From Streptococcaceae bacterium AF54-32pH5A (GTDB lineage Bacteria > Bacillota > Bacilli > Lactobacillales > Streptococcaceae): a stretch of 64,000 nt of DNA. How positions within the stretch are numbered: position 1 is the stretch's first letter; each line of letters starts with the position of its first letter. The notes beneath the pieces are model-generated. The model was given only the letters and a program-made list of their open reading frames with translations. It did not search any database and was not told the DNA's origin. This document shows, piece after piece, positions 46,648 to 58,000 of the stretch. The DNA lies in the NCBI GenBank assembly GCA_027682205.1, contig JAQDAD010000001.1, positions 992,001-1,056,000 on the forward strand. Reading direction: 5' to 3'. The translations under genes and the position numbers were made by a program.

Positions 46648-47364
46648 TTAGAATCCATCTACGTTAGTATAGATCTTTTGTACGTCTTCGTCGTCCTCAA
46701 GGACGCTGTAAAGTTTTTCAAATGTTTCAAGGTCATCCCCTGACAATTCCACTTCAGACTGAGGAATCATTTCCAATTCAGTCACTTGGAATTCTTGGAT
46801 ACCTGACTCACGAAGGGCAACGATAGCCTTGTGAAGGTCAGTTGGAGCTGTGTAAACAGTGATTGTTCCATCTTCTGCTTCTACATCGTCCACATCCACA
46901 TCTGCTTCTAGCAATTGCTCAAAAACTGTATCCGCATCTTCACCAGCAAATACGATCACACCCTTGTTATCGAAGAGGTAAGAAACTGAACCTGAAGCAC
47001 CCATGTTTCCACCGTTTTTACCAAAAGCTGCACGGACATTGGCTGCGGTACGGTTGACGTTTGATGTCAAGGTGTCTACGATCAGCATCGAACCATTTGG
47101 TCCAAAGCCTTCGTAACGTCCTTCTGTAAAGGTTTCATCTGTATTTCCTTTTGCTTTATCAATCGCTTTATCGATAACGTGCTTTGGCACTTGGGCTTGT
47201 TTGGCACGGTCGATAACGAATTTCAAAGCAGTGTTTGATTCTGGATCTGGATCACCTTTTTTAGCTGCTACATAGATTTCTACACCAAATTTTGCATATA
47301 CTTTAGAGTTAGCTCCATCTTTAGCCGTTTTCTTGGCTACGATATTGGCCCATTTACGTCCCAT
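46648..47364 (-). CDS. YebC/PmpR-family transcriptional regulator
   Basis: 238 aa starting [20 protein letters not shown]. The family motifs [25 protein letters not shown] and [22 protein letters not shown] are visible. Members bind DNA or ribosomes; recent work on YebC2 links them to proline-rich translation, so the regulator name is tentative. Length is typical. It has its own promoter. Confidence 0.93.
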   Translation of the reverse strand: MGRKWANIVAKKTAKDGANSKVYAKFGVEIYVAAKKGDPDPESNTALKFVIDRAKQAQVPKHVIDKAIDKAKGNTDETFTEGRYEGFGPNGSMLIVDTLTSNVNRTAANVRAAFGKNGGNMGASGSVSYLFDNKGVIVFAGEDADTVFEQLLEADVDVDDVEAEDGTITVYTAPTDLHKAIVALRESGIQEFQVTELEMIPQSEVELSGDDLETFEKLYSVLEDDEDVQKIYTNVDGF

Positions 47365-47399
47365 TAGGAATCTCCTTTTTTCACATTTTAATCTTTCTT

Positions 47400-47428
47400 A
47401 TTATAACACAAGTCCATCTGATTTTCAC
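47400..47428 (-). promoter_or_regulatory. yebC promoter
   Basis: On the minus strand GTGAAA (47423-47428), a 17-nt spacer and TATAAT (47400-47405), with an extended TGT. Confidence 0.6.
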
Positions 47429-47460
47429 TAGAGGAAATGGATTTTATTCAGCAAATCCGG

Positions 47461-48831
47461 CTAGGATTGTCCTTTCGCTGCCAAGACGGCCTTGCCTTCT
47501 TTTATCAAGGGGTGACGGAAAAGCGAGAAGTAAAGTTGGATGGTCATGGCAACCCAGATAAGAGGTTCGCAGAGGATAACTCCCCTATAGCCTGCCCAAG
47601 GGATAATCAAGACCACAAAAGCAATTTTACCGATTAGTTCGATAAAACTAGATACCAGAGGAAGGACTTTTTGCCCCAAGCCCTGCAAACAATTCCGATA
47701 AATCAACAAAAGGCTCAAAATCGGATAAAAGACTGAGCTGATTTGCAGGTAGAGGCTACCATTTTCAACCAAGTAACCATCCGTTGAACTGGCCAAGAAG
47801 GAAATTAAGGTAGGACTAGCAAAAAAGAGAAAGATACAGATAAAGCCTGCCCAGGACATGCTCAGGCGACTGCCGATTCGAAGACCTTGAACAATGCGGT
47901 CTGGTCGCTTAGCCCCGAGATTCTGAGAGGCAAAGGTCGTCATAGCAGAAGAAATAGCCGTCATGGGAAGCAGAGCAAAGGCCATAATGCGTCGAGCCGC
48001 TGTTTGCGCACTAATAATCATTGCACCAAAGGTATTGACAGAAGACTGCAAAATCACACTACCGATGGACACAATTGAACTCATCAATCCCATGGCCAAA
48101 CCTTGCTCTAAGAGATCCGCGTACAAGCTCTTGTCCCATTTGAAATGTTTAAACTGTGGCAAGAGTTCTGGAACGCTCTTGCGGATATAATAAAAGCAGA
48201 GAACCGCTGATAAACCTTGTGAAATGATGGTAGCAAGTCCCGCAGATTGAACTCCCAAGTGCAGTTGCGTAATAAAATAGAGATCCAGAACCACATTGAC
48301 AAGAGCAGAGAAAATCAAAAAACCAAGCGCAGCCAGACTATCACCAATAGACCGCAACAAGCCTGCGAAGAGATTATAGGCAAAACTAACACCTACACAG
48401 GTCACAATCATGGAAATATATTGATAGGATTGAGGGAGGATTTCTGCAGGAGTATCTAAGTATTGCAAGAGTGGATACAGGCCGACGAATCCCATCAGCA
48501 TAACTAAAATACTTAGAAGCCCTCCTAAAATCCAGGTTGCGGCTACCGCTTCTTTGATTTTGGTGAAATTACGAGCCCCATAATAGCGAGCAATGACAAT
48601 CCCCATGCCATTTCCAACACCAAGCGTAAAGCCTATAATCAAGTCAAAAATGGCCGTTGTCGCTCCTACTGCTGCCAAGGATTCTTGGCCAAGAAAACGC
48701 CCAACAATCAAGACGTCAGCTGTATTATAAAGCTGTTGAAAGATATTAGACAGCAAAATTGGAAAGGCAAAGCTTAAAAGCGAAGGAAGGATTGGACCAT
48801 TGACCAAATCCACTTTTCTTTTCTTATTCAT
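47461..48831 (-). CDS. MATE-family multidrug/cation exporter
   Basis: 456 aa with 12 membrane spans in two homologous halves. The N-terminus NGPILPSLLSFAFPILLSNIFQQLYNTADVLIVGRFLG is the MepA/VmrA-like MATE start. MATE proteins export cationic drugs using Na+ or H+ gradients. It lacks the sequence I recall for DinF, so I do not call it dinF although recA is near. The transcription start predicted from TTGTAG-17-TATAAT falls on the A of the ATG, and no Shine-Dalgarno is present, so the mRNA may be leaderless. Confidence 0.9.
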   Translation of the reverse strand: MNKKRKVDLVNGPILPSLLSFAFPILLSNIFQQLYNTADVLIVGRFLGQESLAAVGATTAIFDLIIGFTLGVGNGMGIVIARYYGARNFTKIKEAVAATWILGGLLSILVMLMGFVGLYPLLQYLDTPAEILPQSYQYISMIVTCVGVSFAYNLFAGLLRSIGDSLAALGFLIFSALVNVVLDLYFITQLHLGVQSAGLATIISQGLSAVLCFYYIRKSVPELLPQFKHFKWDKSLYADLLEQGLAMGLMSSIVSIGSVILQSSVNTFGAMIISAQTAARRIMAFALLPMTAISSAMTTFASQNLGAKRPDRIVQGLRIGSRLSMSWAGFICIFLFFASPTLISFLASSTDGYLVENGSLYLQISSVFYPILSLLLIYRNCLQGLGQKVLPLVSSFIELIGKIAFVVLIIPWAGYRGVILCEPLIWVAMTIQLYFSLFRHPLIKEGKAVLAAKGQS

Positions 48832-48837
48832 AAAGCT

Positions 48838-48866
48838 ATTATATCAGCTTTCTAGAGGAGCTACAA
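48838..48866 (-). promoter_or_regulatory. MATE gene promoter giving a leaderless mRNA
   Basis: On the minus strand TTGTAG (48861-48866), a 17-nt spacer and TATAAT (48838-48843), then exactly 6 nt to the ATG. Confidence 0.75.
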
Positions 48867-48892
48867 GGATTGCTTGATTTTCTTAAAATCAA

Positions 48893-48921
48893 TTGCCTAC
48901 TGAGAGACAATTTGCTATAAT
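48893..48921 (+). promoter_or_regulatory. promoter of the 48941 GNAT gene
   Basis: TTGCCT (48893-48898), a 17-nt spacer and TATAAT (48916-48921), with an extended TGC. Confidence 0.75.
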
Positions 48922-48940
48922 CAAGAAAAGGAGGCTATTT

Positions 48941-49495
48941 ATGAGTTTGACTAGTCAATTAATAACCGATGTATTTCCTGATCTTGATAAGGTTGAAAAG
49001 CTAAACAAGGAAGCTTTCCCCGAGGAAGAACGAGTCCCTCTGTCTGAGTTTTTACGCTATCAGGACCGAGATGACGCTCACTTCTTTGCCTTTTATAACG
49101 AAGAAGAGTTTGTCGGCTTTGCTTTTGCCATCTCCAATCAAAAAGCCTTTTATATCAGCTTTTTTGCCATCATGCCCCACCTGAGAAGTCACGGGTACGG
49201 AAAGGAAATTATCGAAAAGCTGACTGATTTTTACCAGCGAACTATGTTGCTGGAAGTCGAGCGATTGGATGAAGAATGCGATAACTTGGAGCAAAGGAAG
49301 GCTAGAATGGACTTCTATCGACAAAATGGATTTAAAACAGCTAACGCTTTCCTTGAGTACGACGGTTTGAGTTTTGAAATTCTCTACCGTGGCGATCACT
49401 TTGACGAGGAAGCCTATCGCGACATCTTCCAAAAATTACAAGATGAACATTATTTTGACTTTCATATCGAGTATCGTCGTTTTAGTGACCACTAG
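48941..49495 (+). CDS. GNAT-family N-acetyltransferase
   Basis: 184 aa starting MSLTSQLITDVFPDLDKVEK, with AAGGAGG 8 nt upstream. The GNAT core is seen in FYISFFAIMPHLRSHGYGKE (motif A, acetyl-CoA loop R-S-H-G-Y-G-K) near residue 80, and motif B follows at RKARMDFYRQNGFKTANAFL. Acceptor substrate unknown. It sits convergently to recA and shares a terminator with it. Confidence 0.88.
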   Translation: MSLTSQLITDVFPDLDKVEKLNKEAFPEEERVPLSEFLRYQDRDDAHFFAFYNEEEFVGFAFAISNQKAFYISFFAIMPHLRSHGYGKEIIEKLTDFYQRTMLLEVERLDEECDNLEQRKARMDFYRQNGFKTANAFLEYDGLSFEILYRGDHFDEEAYRDIFQKLQDEHYFDFHIEYRRFSDH

Positions 49496-49525
49496 TTCTT
49501 TCATCTTAGACAATTAAACAAACAT

Positions 49526-49558
49526 AAAAAGTAGCAGTTCCTATCTGCTACTTTTTAT
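49526..49558. terminator. bidirectional terminator between GNAT gene and recA
   Basis: AAAAAGTAGCAG, TTCCTAT loop, CTGCTACTTTTT. Confidence 0.85.
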
Positions 49559-49559
49559 G

Positions 49560-50705
<1,146 letters not shown>

Positions 50706-50746
50706 TCTATTCTCCTGTATTCTAATAGTCCTAAGACCTATCTACT

Positions 50747-50755
50747 ATTATATCA
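50747..50755 (-). promoter_or_regulatory. possible basal recA promoter (extended -10)
   Basis: TGATATAAT on the minus strand at the end of cinA. A weak -35 lies inside cinA. Confidence 0.5.
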
Positions 50756-50759
50756 AAAG

Positions 50760-52016
50760 TTAGTCACTTAATAAAGCCTTGCGAACTAGGTTAAAGGCAT
50801 GCATGACCGCGATCTGGCGAACATCTGCTCGGCTCCGCCCTGCGATATTAGCCTTGATAACCTCTGTCCCTTTTGCATGTGCCAAGCCGATAAAGACTGT
50901 CCCAGCTGGATGCCCCTCTAAGCTATCTGGTCCAGCAACCCCCGTCAAACTGACTCCATAATCAGACTGAGTCTTGAGCCGTGCCTGCTCTGCCATCTTT
51001 TTAGCCGTAAACTCTGAAACGACACCATGTTTTTTTAGCTCTTGCTCGGAAATATCCAGCATCTTGGACTTTTCTTCTAAACTGTAGGTAACAAACCCGC
51101 CATTAAAGATGGCAGAAACGCCTGAAAAGTCTGCTAAAGTAGCTTGAAAGAGGCCTGCCGTTAAGCTTTCAGCTGCGGTAATGCTTTTCTTTCTCTTCTT
51201 AAGCTCTTCTACAACGACACTTGCTAGGCTGGCCTCTTCGCCATATCCATAACAGATGTCTCGCAGAGAAAATCCCTCGAAAGTCTGACAATCTAAGATT
51301 TGGTTTTCTAGTATGTCCAGTGCTTGATCAGCCTTTTCTTGACTGACTGCTTTTGTAGACAAACGCAAGGTCACTTCTCCCGTTTTGGCATAAGGAGCCA
51401 AGGTCGGATCTGTTTGCTGGTCAATCAAATCCGCCAAAATGGTCACTAACTGACTCTCACCAATTCCAAAGAAACGGAGCACTCGTGAGTATAACTTGGC
51501 ACCAGTCATCAGCTTGGGTAAGAGCTGATTTAAGACCATGGGTTTCAACTCACTAGGAGGTCCTGGAAGGACCACGTAAGTCACGCCATCAGCTTCCGAC
51601 ACTCCTCCGACTGCTAAGCCTGTCTCATTTGGCAGTGGAGTTGCCCCTTCTACAATTTGTGCTTGACGCTCATTATTGGGAGTGCGCGCATAGTCTGGTC
51701 TTTGAGCAAAAAAGTGATCAAGTTTTTCCTGGGCTTGAGCGTCAAACACCAAGGCTTTTCCCAAAAATTTTGCCAACGTTTGTTTGGTTAAATCATCCTC
51801 AGTTGGCCCCAAGCCCCCTGTCAAAATGACTAAACTGCTACGCGAGCTCGCAATCTCTAGCAAGGACATGAGACGCGCTTCATTATCTCCTACAGCCGTT
51901 TGGAAGTAGACATCTACTCCAATTTCTGCTAGCTTTTCTGACAAAAACTGGGCGTTGGTATTGACGATCTGCCCTGTCAAAATTTCCGTTCCTACAGCAA
52001 TAATTTCTGCTTTCAT
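50760..52016 (-). CDS. cinA: competence-induced protein CinA
   Basis: 418 aa. The N-terminal molybdopterin-binding-like (COG1058) domain has [20 protein letters not shown] and [20 protein letters not shown]. The C-terminal PncC nicotinamide-nucleotide amidohydrolase domain starts near residue 255, with [21 protein letters not shown] and [20 protein letters not shown]. In streptococci it is a late competence gene and CinA binds RecA. A cin-box lies 18 nt before the start. Confidence 0.95.
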   Translation of the reverse strand: MKAEIIAVGTEILTGQIVNTNAQFLSEKLAEIGVDVYFQTAVGDNEARLMSLLEIASSRSSLVILTGGLGPTEDDLTKQTLAKFLGKALVFDAQAQEKLDHFFAQRPDYARTPNNERQAQIVEGATPLPNETGLAVGGVSEADGVTYVVLPGPPSELKPMVLNQLLPKLMTGAKLYSRVLRFFGIGESQLVTILADLIDQQTDPTLAPYAKTGEVTLRLSTKAVSQEKADQALDILENQILDCQTFEGFSLRDICYGYGEEASLASVVVEELKKRKKSITAAESLTAGLFQATLADFSGVSAIFNGGFVTYSLEEKSKMLDISEQELKKHGVVSEFTAKKMAEQARLKTQSDYGVSLTGVAGPDSLEGHPAGTVFIGLAHAKGTEVIKANIAGRSRADVRQIAVMHAFNLVRKALLSD

Positions 52017-52033
52017 CTTTCCTCCTACCTATC

Positions 52034-52041
52034 TATTCGGA
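52034..52041 (-). promoter_or_regulatory. ComX cin-box of cinA-recA
   Basis: TCCGAATA on the minus strand, matching the consensus TNCGAATA. It is preceded by a T-rich stretch and stands directly after the lytR terminator. Confidence 0.8.
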
Positions 52042-52049
52042 TTCTTTTT

Positions 52050-52079
52050 GAAAAAATCGCAGGAAAGTCCCACGATTTG
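52050..52079 (-). terminator. terminator of the tsaE-lytR operon
   Basis: AAATCGtgGGA, CTT loop, TCCtgCGATTTTTT on the minus strand. It insulates the cinA promoter. Confidence 0.75.
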
Positions 52080-52089
52080 ATTTTTCTTT

Positions 52090-53124
52090 TTATTCTATTT
52101 CCTCACTTGAAGCATTTGTTGAAGGCGCTGTTCGACCATAAAGATGCTCATACAGAACAGCGTTGGTCTCCAACTCTGCTACGTCCTCTCTCCCTAGGGA
52201 ACGACGCAAGAGATTTTGCATTTCCAGCATATGCTCCGTCGTTACGATTTGATAAGAGATTCCTTGCAACTCAGCATCTTCACCACGAAGTTGATGAGTT
52301 TCGATGTTTTTAAAAGAATCTTGGTAACCAAGTAGTTGTGGAATACTGGAGGCAGACAAATCAACATTTGTCTGCATATTATCACTAAGCGCTTTTAAGA
52401 TAGCTTGATAATGACTGATACTATTGAGGCTCAAGACCTTTTCCATAATCTTTTGAATGACTTCACGTTGACGTTTTTGACGACCATAGTCTCCCTCAGG
52501 ATCCTGATAACGCATCCGTGAATACACCAGGGCTTCCTCACCATTCAAAGTTTGCTCACCGACTCCAATCGAGATTTTATTAAATTCTTCCTGGTCAGCA
52601 ATCGAAATCGGGAAACCGAGCGTATTGTTGACTGTGATGCCTCCAACTGCATCAACTAGCTGTTGGAGTCCTTGCATGTTGACCATCACATAACGATCGA
52701 TATGAATGTTCATCATTTTTTGAATGGTTGAAATAGCCAGCTCTGCACCGCCATTGGCATAAGCCGCATTGAGTTTCGCCTCCTGGACTTGGCCATTTCC
52801 AGTTTCAATCTTGGTCAAAATATCCCGTTCTAAACTCATCATAGTTGTTTTCTTAGTTTTGGGATTGACTGTCAAAAGAATCATGGAATCACTATTCCCC
52901 GCCCAAGGGTCTGTACGTTCTACATTTCCCGTATCCACCCCCATCAAAAGAATAGTCAAAGGCTCTGTCGCCTCAATCACATTGGTTTCTTCACCAATTT
53001 TCTTATAAGTTTTTTTACTTAGAGTTTCAGTTCCCTGATAATAAATAGTATAGGCATAAGCACCCACACCTAAAGCTGTTACTGCTAGAAAAGCTAATAG
53101 CATTCCGATTATTTTTTTTACCAT
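52090..53124 (-). CDS. lytR: LytR-CpsA-Psr family wall-glycopolymer ligase
   Basis: 344 aa. A membrane anchor (residues 3-28) precedes the extracytoplasmic LCP domain (about 58-225). Landmarks are LLMGVDTGNVERTDPWAGNSDSMILL, TMMSLERDILTKI, LNAAYANGGA, and the arginine motif YSRMRYQDPEGDYGRQKRQRE. LCP enzymes attach teichoic acid or capsule from lipid carriers to peptidoglycan. It is the third gene of a tsaE-GNAT-lytR operon, the order I recall for pneumococcal lytR. Confidence 0.93.
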   Translation of the reverse strand: MVKKIIGMLLAFLAVTALGVGAYAYTIYYQGTETLSKKTYKKIGEETNVIEATEPLTILLMGVDTGNVERTDPWAGNSDSMILLTVNPKTKKTTMMSLERDILTKIETGNGQVQEAKLNAAYANGGAELAISTIQKMMNIHIDRYVMVNMQGLQQLVDAVGGITVNNTLGFPISIADQEEFNKISIGVGEQTLNGEEALVYSRMRYQDPEGDYGRQKRQREVIQKIMEKVLSLNSISHYQAILKALSDNMQTNVDLSASSIPQLLGYQDSFKNIETHQLRGEDAELQGISYQIVTTEHMLEMQNLLRRSLGREDVAELETNAVLYEHLYGRTAPSTNASSEEIE

Positions 53125-53128
53125 ATTA

Positions 53129-53650
53129 TCATTTATCTATCAATCTACCCATCAGGTAAACGTCTAAAAATATCCCTTCTTTTAAATAGGCTCCTCTTTC
53201 TTGTAAGCCTTCTGTAACAAATCCAAATTTTGAATAGAGGCGGATAGCTGCCTCGTTGCGCTTTTGTACACTGAGCTGCAAACGACGCAGAACTCCACTG
53301 GTTTTAGCCCACTCAATTCCCTCTTCAAGGAGTATGCTTCCTAAGCCATGATTCCAAAACTTCCTTTGGATGACCAAAAAGATATCTCCAATGTGGCGAA
53401 TCCGTATACGCTGCTCTGCCGTGATGTTCAAAACACCTGCAATTTCATCATTCAGGAGGGCTAGGAGAGTGATTTGGTTATCTGAAGTCGCTTGCTTTTC
53501 AATAAAAAGCGCCATTTCAGATTCTGTCATCAGGATACCATTTTCATCCAGACTGGTGAAATCTGTCTCCTGTCCAACTAAATCCAAGAATGCAACCAAA
53601 GCAGCTGCATCCTGAACTTCAGCCTCACGAATACAAAGTTCATACTCCAT
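53129..53650 (-). CDS. GNAT-family N-acetyltransferase of the tsaE operon
   Basis: 173 aa. The GNAT motif A is degenerate but visible as IGDIFLVIQRKFWNHGLGSILLEEGIEWA near residue 90. Motif B is LQLSVQKRNEAAIRLYSKFGF near 125. It overlaps tsaE by 11 bp. By position it may modify a ribosomal or tRNA-linked target, but this is a guess. Confidence 0.88.
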   Translation of the reverse strand: MEYELCIREAEVQDAAALVAFLDLVGQETDFTSLDENGILMTESEMALFIEKQATSDNQITLLALLNDEIAGVLNITAEQRIRIRHIGDIFLVIQRKFWNHGLGSILLEEGIEWAKTSGVLRRLQLSVQKRNEAAIRLYSKFGFVTEGLQERGAYLKEGIFLDVYLMGRLIDK

Positions 53651-54083
53651 TTTGAAGCTCCTTAATCAATTGCTCAGCACGAGGACCCTGAGCGGAAAAA
53701 TAGATGCGACGACCTTCAGCCTCTTTCAAGAGTTCCAACTCCAAGTAGGAATCTGGTAAATCCTCACCCAAAAGATGTCCCCACTCAATAACGGTCACAC
53801 CACCACCAAAGAGAAACTCATCCAAGTCAATCGAATCAGCATCCCCCTCAATTCGATAGACATCCAAGTGGTAGAGCGGAAGGCGGCCCTCATACTCTCT
53901 CACGATAGTGTAAGTTGGACTTTTGATCATCTGACGAATATCCAAGCCCTTGGCAATACCCTTGGTAAAGGTTGTTTTACCAGCGCCCAGTTCTCCAGAC
54001 AGGATCAAAACATCGTTTTTTTGGAGCAAGGTCCCTAGGCGTTCTCCCAGATTGATCAGCTCTTCTTCATTTTTTGTGTACAT
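53640..54083 (-). CDS. tsaE: tRNA threonylcarbamoyladenosine ATPase subunit TsaE
   Basis: 147 aa, family length. P-loop GELGAGKTTFTKGIAKGL near residue 31, switch-like KSPTYTIVREYEG, and the Walker B-like VIEWGHLLG near residue 98. TsaE drives the TsaB-TsaD complex that makes t6A37 in tRNAs. The ATG is exactly where the TGGTATAAT promoter predicts the transcript to begin, and no Shine-Dalgarno is present, so the mRNA may be leaderless. Confidence 0.94.
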   Translation of the reverse strand: MYTKNEEELINLGERLGTLLQKNDVLILSGELGAGKTTFTKGIAKGLDIRQMIKSPTYTIVREYEGRLPLYHLDVYRIEGDADSIDLDEFLFGGGVTVIEWGHLLGEDLPDSYLELELLKEAEGRRIYFSAQGPRAEQLIKELQNGV

Positions 54084-54089
54084 GCTACT

Positions 54090-54098
54090 ATTATACCA
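54090..54098 (-). promoter_or_regulatory. tsaE extended -10 giving a leaderless mRNA
   Basis: TGGTATAAT on the minus strand, followed by 6 nt and then the ATG. Confidence 0.65.
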
Positions 54099-54186
54099 AA
54101 AAGTTTTCTTTTGTGTGAATTTTCTTTACAAACTTACTATAACAACTTTGGTAAAACAAGGGATTTTTATTGATCGAAAAGTGTTT

Positions 54187-54810
54187 TTAAAAAAATATAC
54201 ACATAGCACTGACAAGTAAAATATCTCGGATCACATGACCGTAAAAGGAAAATTCTCTTCTCATGGATTTTGGAAATAAAAACCGAGCAAAAATGAAACC
54301 TAAACCAACATAAAAAACAATGGATAAAACTGTCATTGGATTTCTCAAGAACAGCAAGGTTGCGAGAACTGTCAGGATAACTGTTTTTTTCTTATTGAGA
54401 GCGGCTCCCAAATCTCGGCTGTATTTTTCAAACGGTAAAAAGACAAGTAAATCAATGCCAAACAAGAAAAAGAAGGAAGGCAAGAAAAGGTCTACCAACT
54501 CTTGCTGAAAAGTTGTCTGTGTTAAAATAGTCTCCGACAACACCAGACAGACACCTACTAGGTTTAAGACCAACAAGGTACTATAAAATAGTTTCACTTT
54601 TTTCTGACTACTTATGATGCTATGAACATCCTGATCTCGAGTATAAAAGAAATTCATGCCCGCACACAGACCTGACGCCAATACGATAAACACTAGAAAA
54701 TAAGCGCTTGACTGCTTTAAGGTTAAGATGGCTCCCTTCCACAGCAAGCAGCTACTCAGACTAATCTGGAGTAAAGCTAGTAACAATAAGATGCGAATTG
54801 ATTTTATCAT
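54187..54810 (-). CDS. hypothetical polytopic membrane protein
   Basis: 207 aa starting MIKSIRILLLLALLQISLSS, with GGGAG 9 nt upstream; the longer reading begins inside the leader. About six membrane spans with few charged residues, and a basic loop near residue 185. I recognise no family. A TATAAT lies close upstream at 54836-54841. It is separated from tsaE by 103 bp and reads in the same direction. Confidence 0.65.
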   Translation of the reverse strand: MIKSIRILLLLALLQISLSSCLLWKGAILTLKQSSAYFLVFIVLASGLCAGMNFFYTRDQDVHSIISSQKKVKLFYSTLLVLNLVGVCLVLSETILTQTTFQQELVDLFLPSFFFLFGIDLLVFLPFEKYSRDLGAALNKKKTVILTVLATLLFLRNPMTVLSIVFYVGLGFIFARFLFPKSMRREFSFYGHVIRDILLVSAMCIFF

Positions 54811-54841
54811 TTTCAGTTCTCCCTTCGTATACATGATTATA

Positions 54842-55055
54842 CTCTGCGTGAAAGATAAAATCCCTCCCCTCTTCTCAAGTGTCCTATTTTAACGCTCAAC
54901 TGACAAAAAGGGAAAATTATTGGTGAGGATTATCTTTAAGTTCTGACAGACCCCTATCCGATATTTTTTACTTTTTGAAAATGAACTATAAAAAATGGTT
55001 AAAGCGATTTGAGAGATACTGCATCGTGCTCACCTAACTCCAATAGACAGAAGAG
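54842..55055. other. intergenic stretch without recognisable gene
   Basis: Between the hypothetical membrane gene and the rpoC terminator. No reading frame with a credible start, and no strong hairpin, was found. Part of it is AT-rich (54959-55000). Confidence 0.4.
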
Positions 55056-55084
55056 TAAAACAAAAGAGAACCCGAAGGCTCTCT
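55056..55084 (-). terminator. rpoBC terminator
   Basis: AGAGAGCC, TTCG tetraloop, GGTTCTCTTTTGTTTT on the minus strand, 10 bp after the rpoC stop. Confidence 0.85.
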
Positions 55085-55094
55085 TATTTACTTT

Positions 55095-58000
55095 TTATTC
55101 TACTGTTTCTTCAACTTGGATTTCCACAACTTCCTCTACTGGAGCATTTTCTATCTCTTCTTGTTCTGGAGCCAGATAGGCTGCTTCGTTGATTGCTTGT
55201 GGTTCAAGGTTACGGTAGCGAGCCATACCAGTACCTGCTGGGATGATCTTACCGATGATAACATTTTCCTTGAGTCCAAGGAGATGGTCTTTCTTACCAC
55301 GGATAGCTGCGTCTGTGAGGACACGAGTTGTTTCCTGGAAGGAAGCCGCTGACAAGAAACTATTGGTTTCAAGTGAAGCTTTGGTAATTCCCATAAGAAC
55401 TGGGCGACCTGTCGCTGGAACTCCACCTGCGATAAGAACATCTTTGTTGGCATCTGTAAAGTCATTGATGTCCATGAGAGTACCCATGAGAAGGTCTGTG
55501 TCACCTGGATCCATGACACGAACTTTACGGATCATTTGACGAACCATTACCTCAATGTGTTTGTCGCCGATTTCTACCCCTTGGCTACGGTAAACTTTTT
55601 GTACTTCACCGAGAAGGTAGGTTTCAACTGATAAGACATCACGAACAGCAAGGAGACGTTTTGGTTGGATAGAACCTTCTGTCAATGCTGCACCGCGAGA
55701 GACTTGGTCTCCAACTTCGACACGCATACGTGCTGTAAATGGAACCACGTATTCACCTTCGCCAGTTTCACCCTTAACAAAGACTTTCTTAGTACGAGTT
55801 GAAGCATCTTCTTCGATGGCTGTAACCTCACCCTTGACTTCAGTGATAACCGCTTCCCCTTTCGGATTGCGGGCTTCAAAGATTTCTTGGACACGAGGAA
55901 GACCCTGAGTGATATCGGTATTTGAGGCAACCCCACCCGTGTGGAAGGTACGCATGGTAAGCTGTGTACCAGGTTCCCCGATAGATTGGGCAGCGATTGT
56001 ACCAACTGCTTCACCAACTTCAACCGCATCACCAGTCGCCAAGTTGATACCGTAACAGTGACGGCAGACTCCATGACGAGTGTTACATGTAAATACGGAG
56101 CGGATAGTCACTTCTTCCACACCAGCATTGACAATTTCACGCGCCTTGTCTTCTGTAATCAATTCATTTGGACCAATGATCACTGCACCAGTTTCTGGAT
56201 GTTTAACAGTTTTCTTAGTGTAGCGACCATTGAGACGTTCTTCGAGAGACTCGATCATTTCATTTCCTTCTGCGATAGAACGGATCAAGAGACCACGGTC
56301 TGTTCCACAGTCGTCCTCACGGATGATAACGTCTTGAGCCACGTCAACCAAACGACGAGTCAAGTAACCTGAGTCGGCTGTCTTAAGGGCCGTATCAGTC
56401 ATACCTTTACGCGCACCGTGAGTTGAGAAGAACATTTCGAGTACTGACAAACCTTCGCGGAAGTTTGAAAGGATTGGCAATTCCATGATACGTCCGTTCG
56501 GAGCCGCCATCAGACCACGCATACCGGCAAGCTGTGAGAAGTTTGAGATGTTACCACGAGCTCCAGAGTCCATCATCATAACGATTGGGTTCTTCGGATC
56601 TTGGTTGGCAACCAAGCGTTTCTCCAATTTTTCACGGGCCGCACGCCATTCAGCTGTAACAGCATTGTAGCGCTCATCGTCCGTAATCATACCACGACGG
56701 AATTGTTTGGTGATTTGTTCTACACGTTTGTGTGATTCTTCGATGATTTCAGTCTTGTCTTCAACGACTGGGATATCGGCGATACCCACCGTCAAACCTG
56801 CAAGAGTTGAGTGGTGGTAACCGAGATTCTTCATGCGGTCAAGTAGGGCAGATGTTTCTGTCGTACGGAAACGTTTGAAGATTTCAGCGATGATATTTCC
56901 AAGGTTTTTCTTCTTGAATGGAGGGTTGAGTTCAAGGTTGCGAATAGCTTCCTTGATATCACCACCAAGTGGCAAGAAGTATTTAGCTGGAACGCCTTCT
57001 GTCAAGTTGGCATTTGTTGGTTCTTGCAAGTATGGTAGACCTTCTGGCATGATGTCGTTGAAGAGGATTTTACCAACTGTTGTCAGCAAGACCTTGTGTT
57101 TTTGCTCTTCTGTCCATGGTTTGTTAAGGCTGTCTGTTGCGATACCTACACGTGAGTGGAGGTGAACATAACCATTTCGATAAGCCATAACAGCTTCGTC
57201 ACGGTCTTTGAAGACCATTCCTTCACCTTCACGGCCAGCTTCTTCCATGGTCAAATAGTAGTTACCCAAAACCATGTCCTGAGATGGGGTAACAACTGGT
57301 TTACCATCTTTCGGATTCAAAATGTGCTCAGCAGCCAACATCAAGATACGAGCTTCTGCTTGAGCTTCTTCTGAAAGCGGTACGTGGATGGCCATTTGAT
57401 CCCCGTCAAAGTCGGCATTGTAGGCTTCACAGACAAGTGGGTGCAAACGAAGGGCCTTACCATCGATCAAGACAGGCTCGAAGGCTTGGATCCCCAAACG
57501 GTGAAGGGTCGGTGCGCGGTTCAAAAGCACTGGGTGTTCTTTAATCACTTCTTCGAGAATATCCCAGATACGCTCATCTCCGCGTTCTACCAAGCGCTTA
57601 GCTGCTTTCACGTTTTGTACGATATCACGGGCAACGATTTCACGCATGACGAATGGTTTAAAGAGCTCGATGGCCATTTCACGTGGCACACCACATTGGT
57701 ACATCTTAAGAGTTGGACCAACAGCGATAACAGAACGTCCCGAGAAGTCAACACGTTTACCGAGCAAATTTTGACGGAAGCGTCCTTGCTTCCCTTTAAG
57801 CATGTGACTCAATGATTTCAGCGGACGGCTACCTGGTCCTGTAATCGGACGACCACGACGACCATTGTCAATCAAAGCGTCAACCGCTTCTTGAAGCATA
57901 CGCTTCTCATTTTGAACGATGATACCTGGTGCATTCAACTCAAGCAAACGAGCCAAACGGTTGTTACGGTTGATAACACGGCGGTAAAGGTCGTTTAAGT

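Noticed and set aside
47461..48831. MATE exporter as dinF of the competence operon
   Set aside because: It is near recA but transcribed from its own promoter, with a GNAT gene between, and its N-terminus is of the MepA type rather than the DinF sequence I recall.
54842..55055. CiaR-controlled small RNA
   Set aside because: A single TTTAAG is present without the second half at the required spacing, and there is no terminator in that direction.
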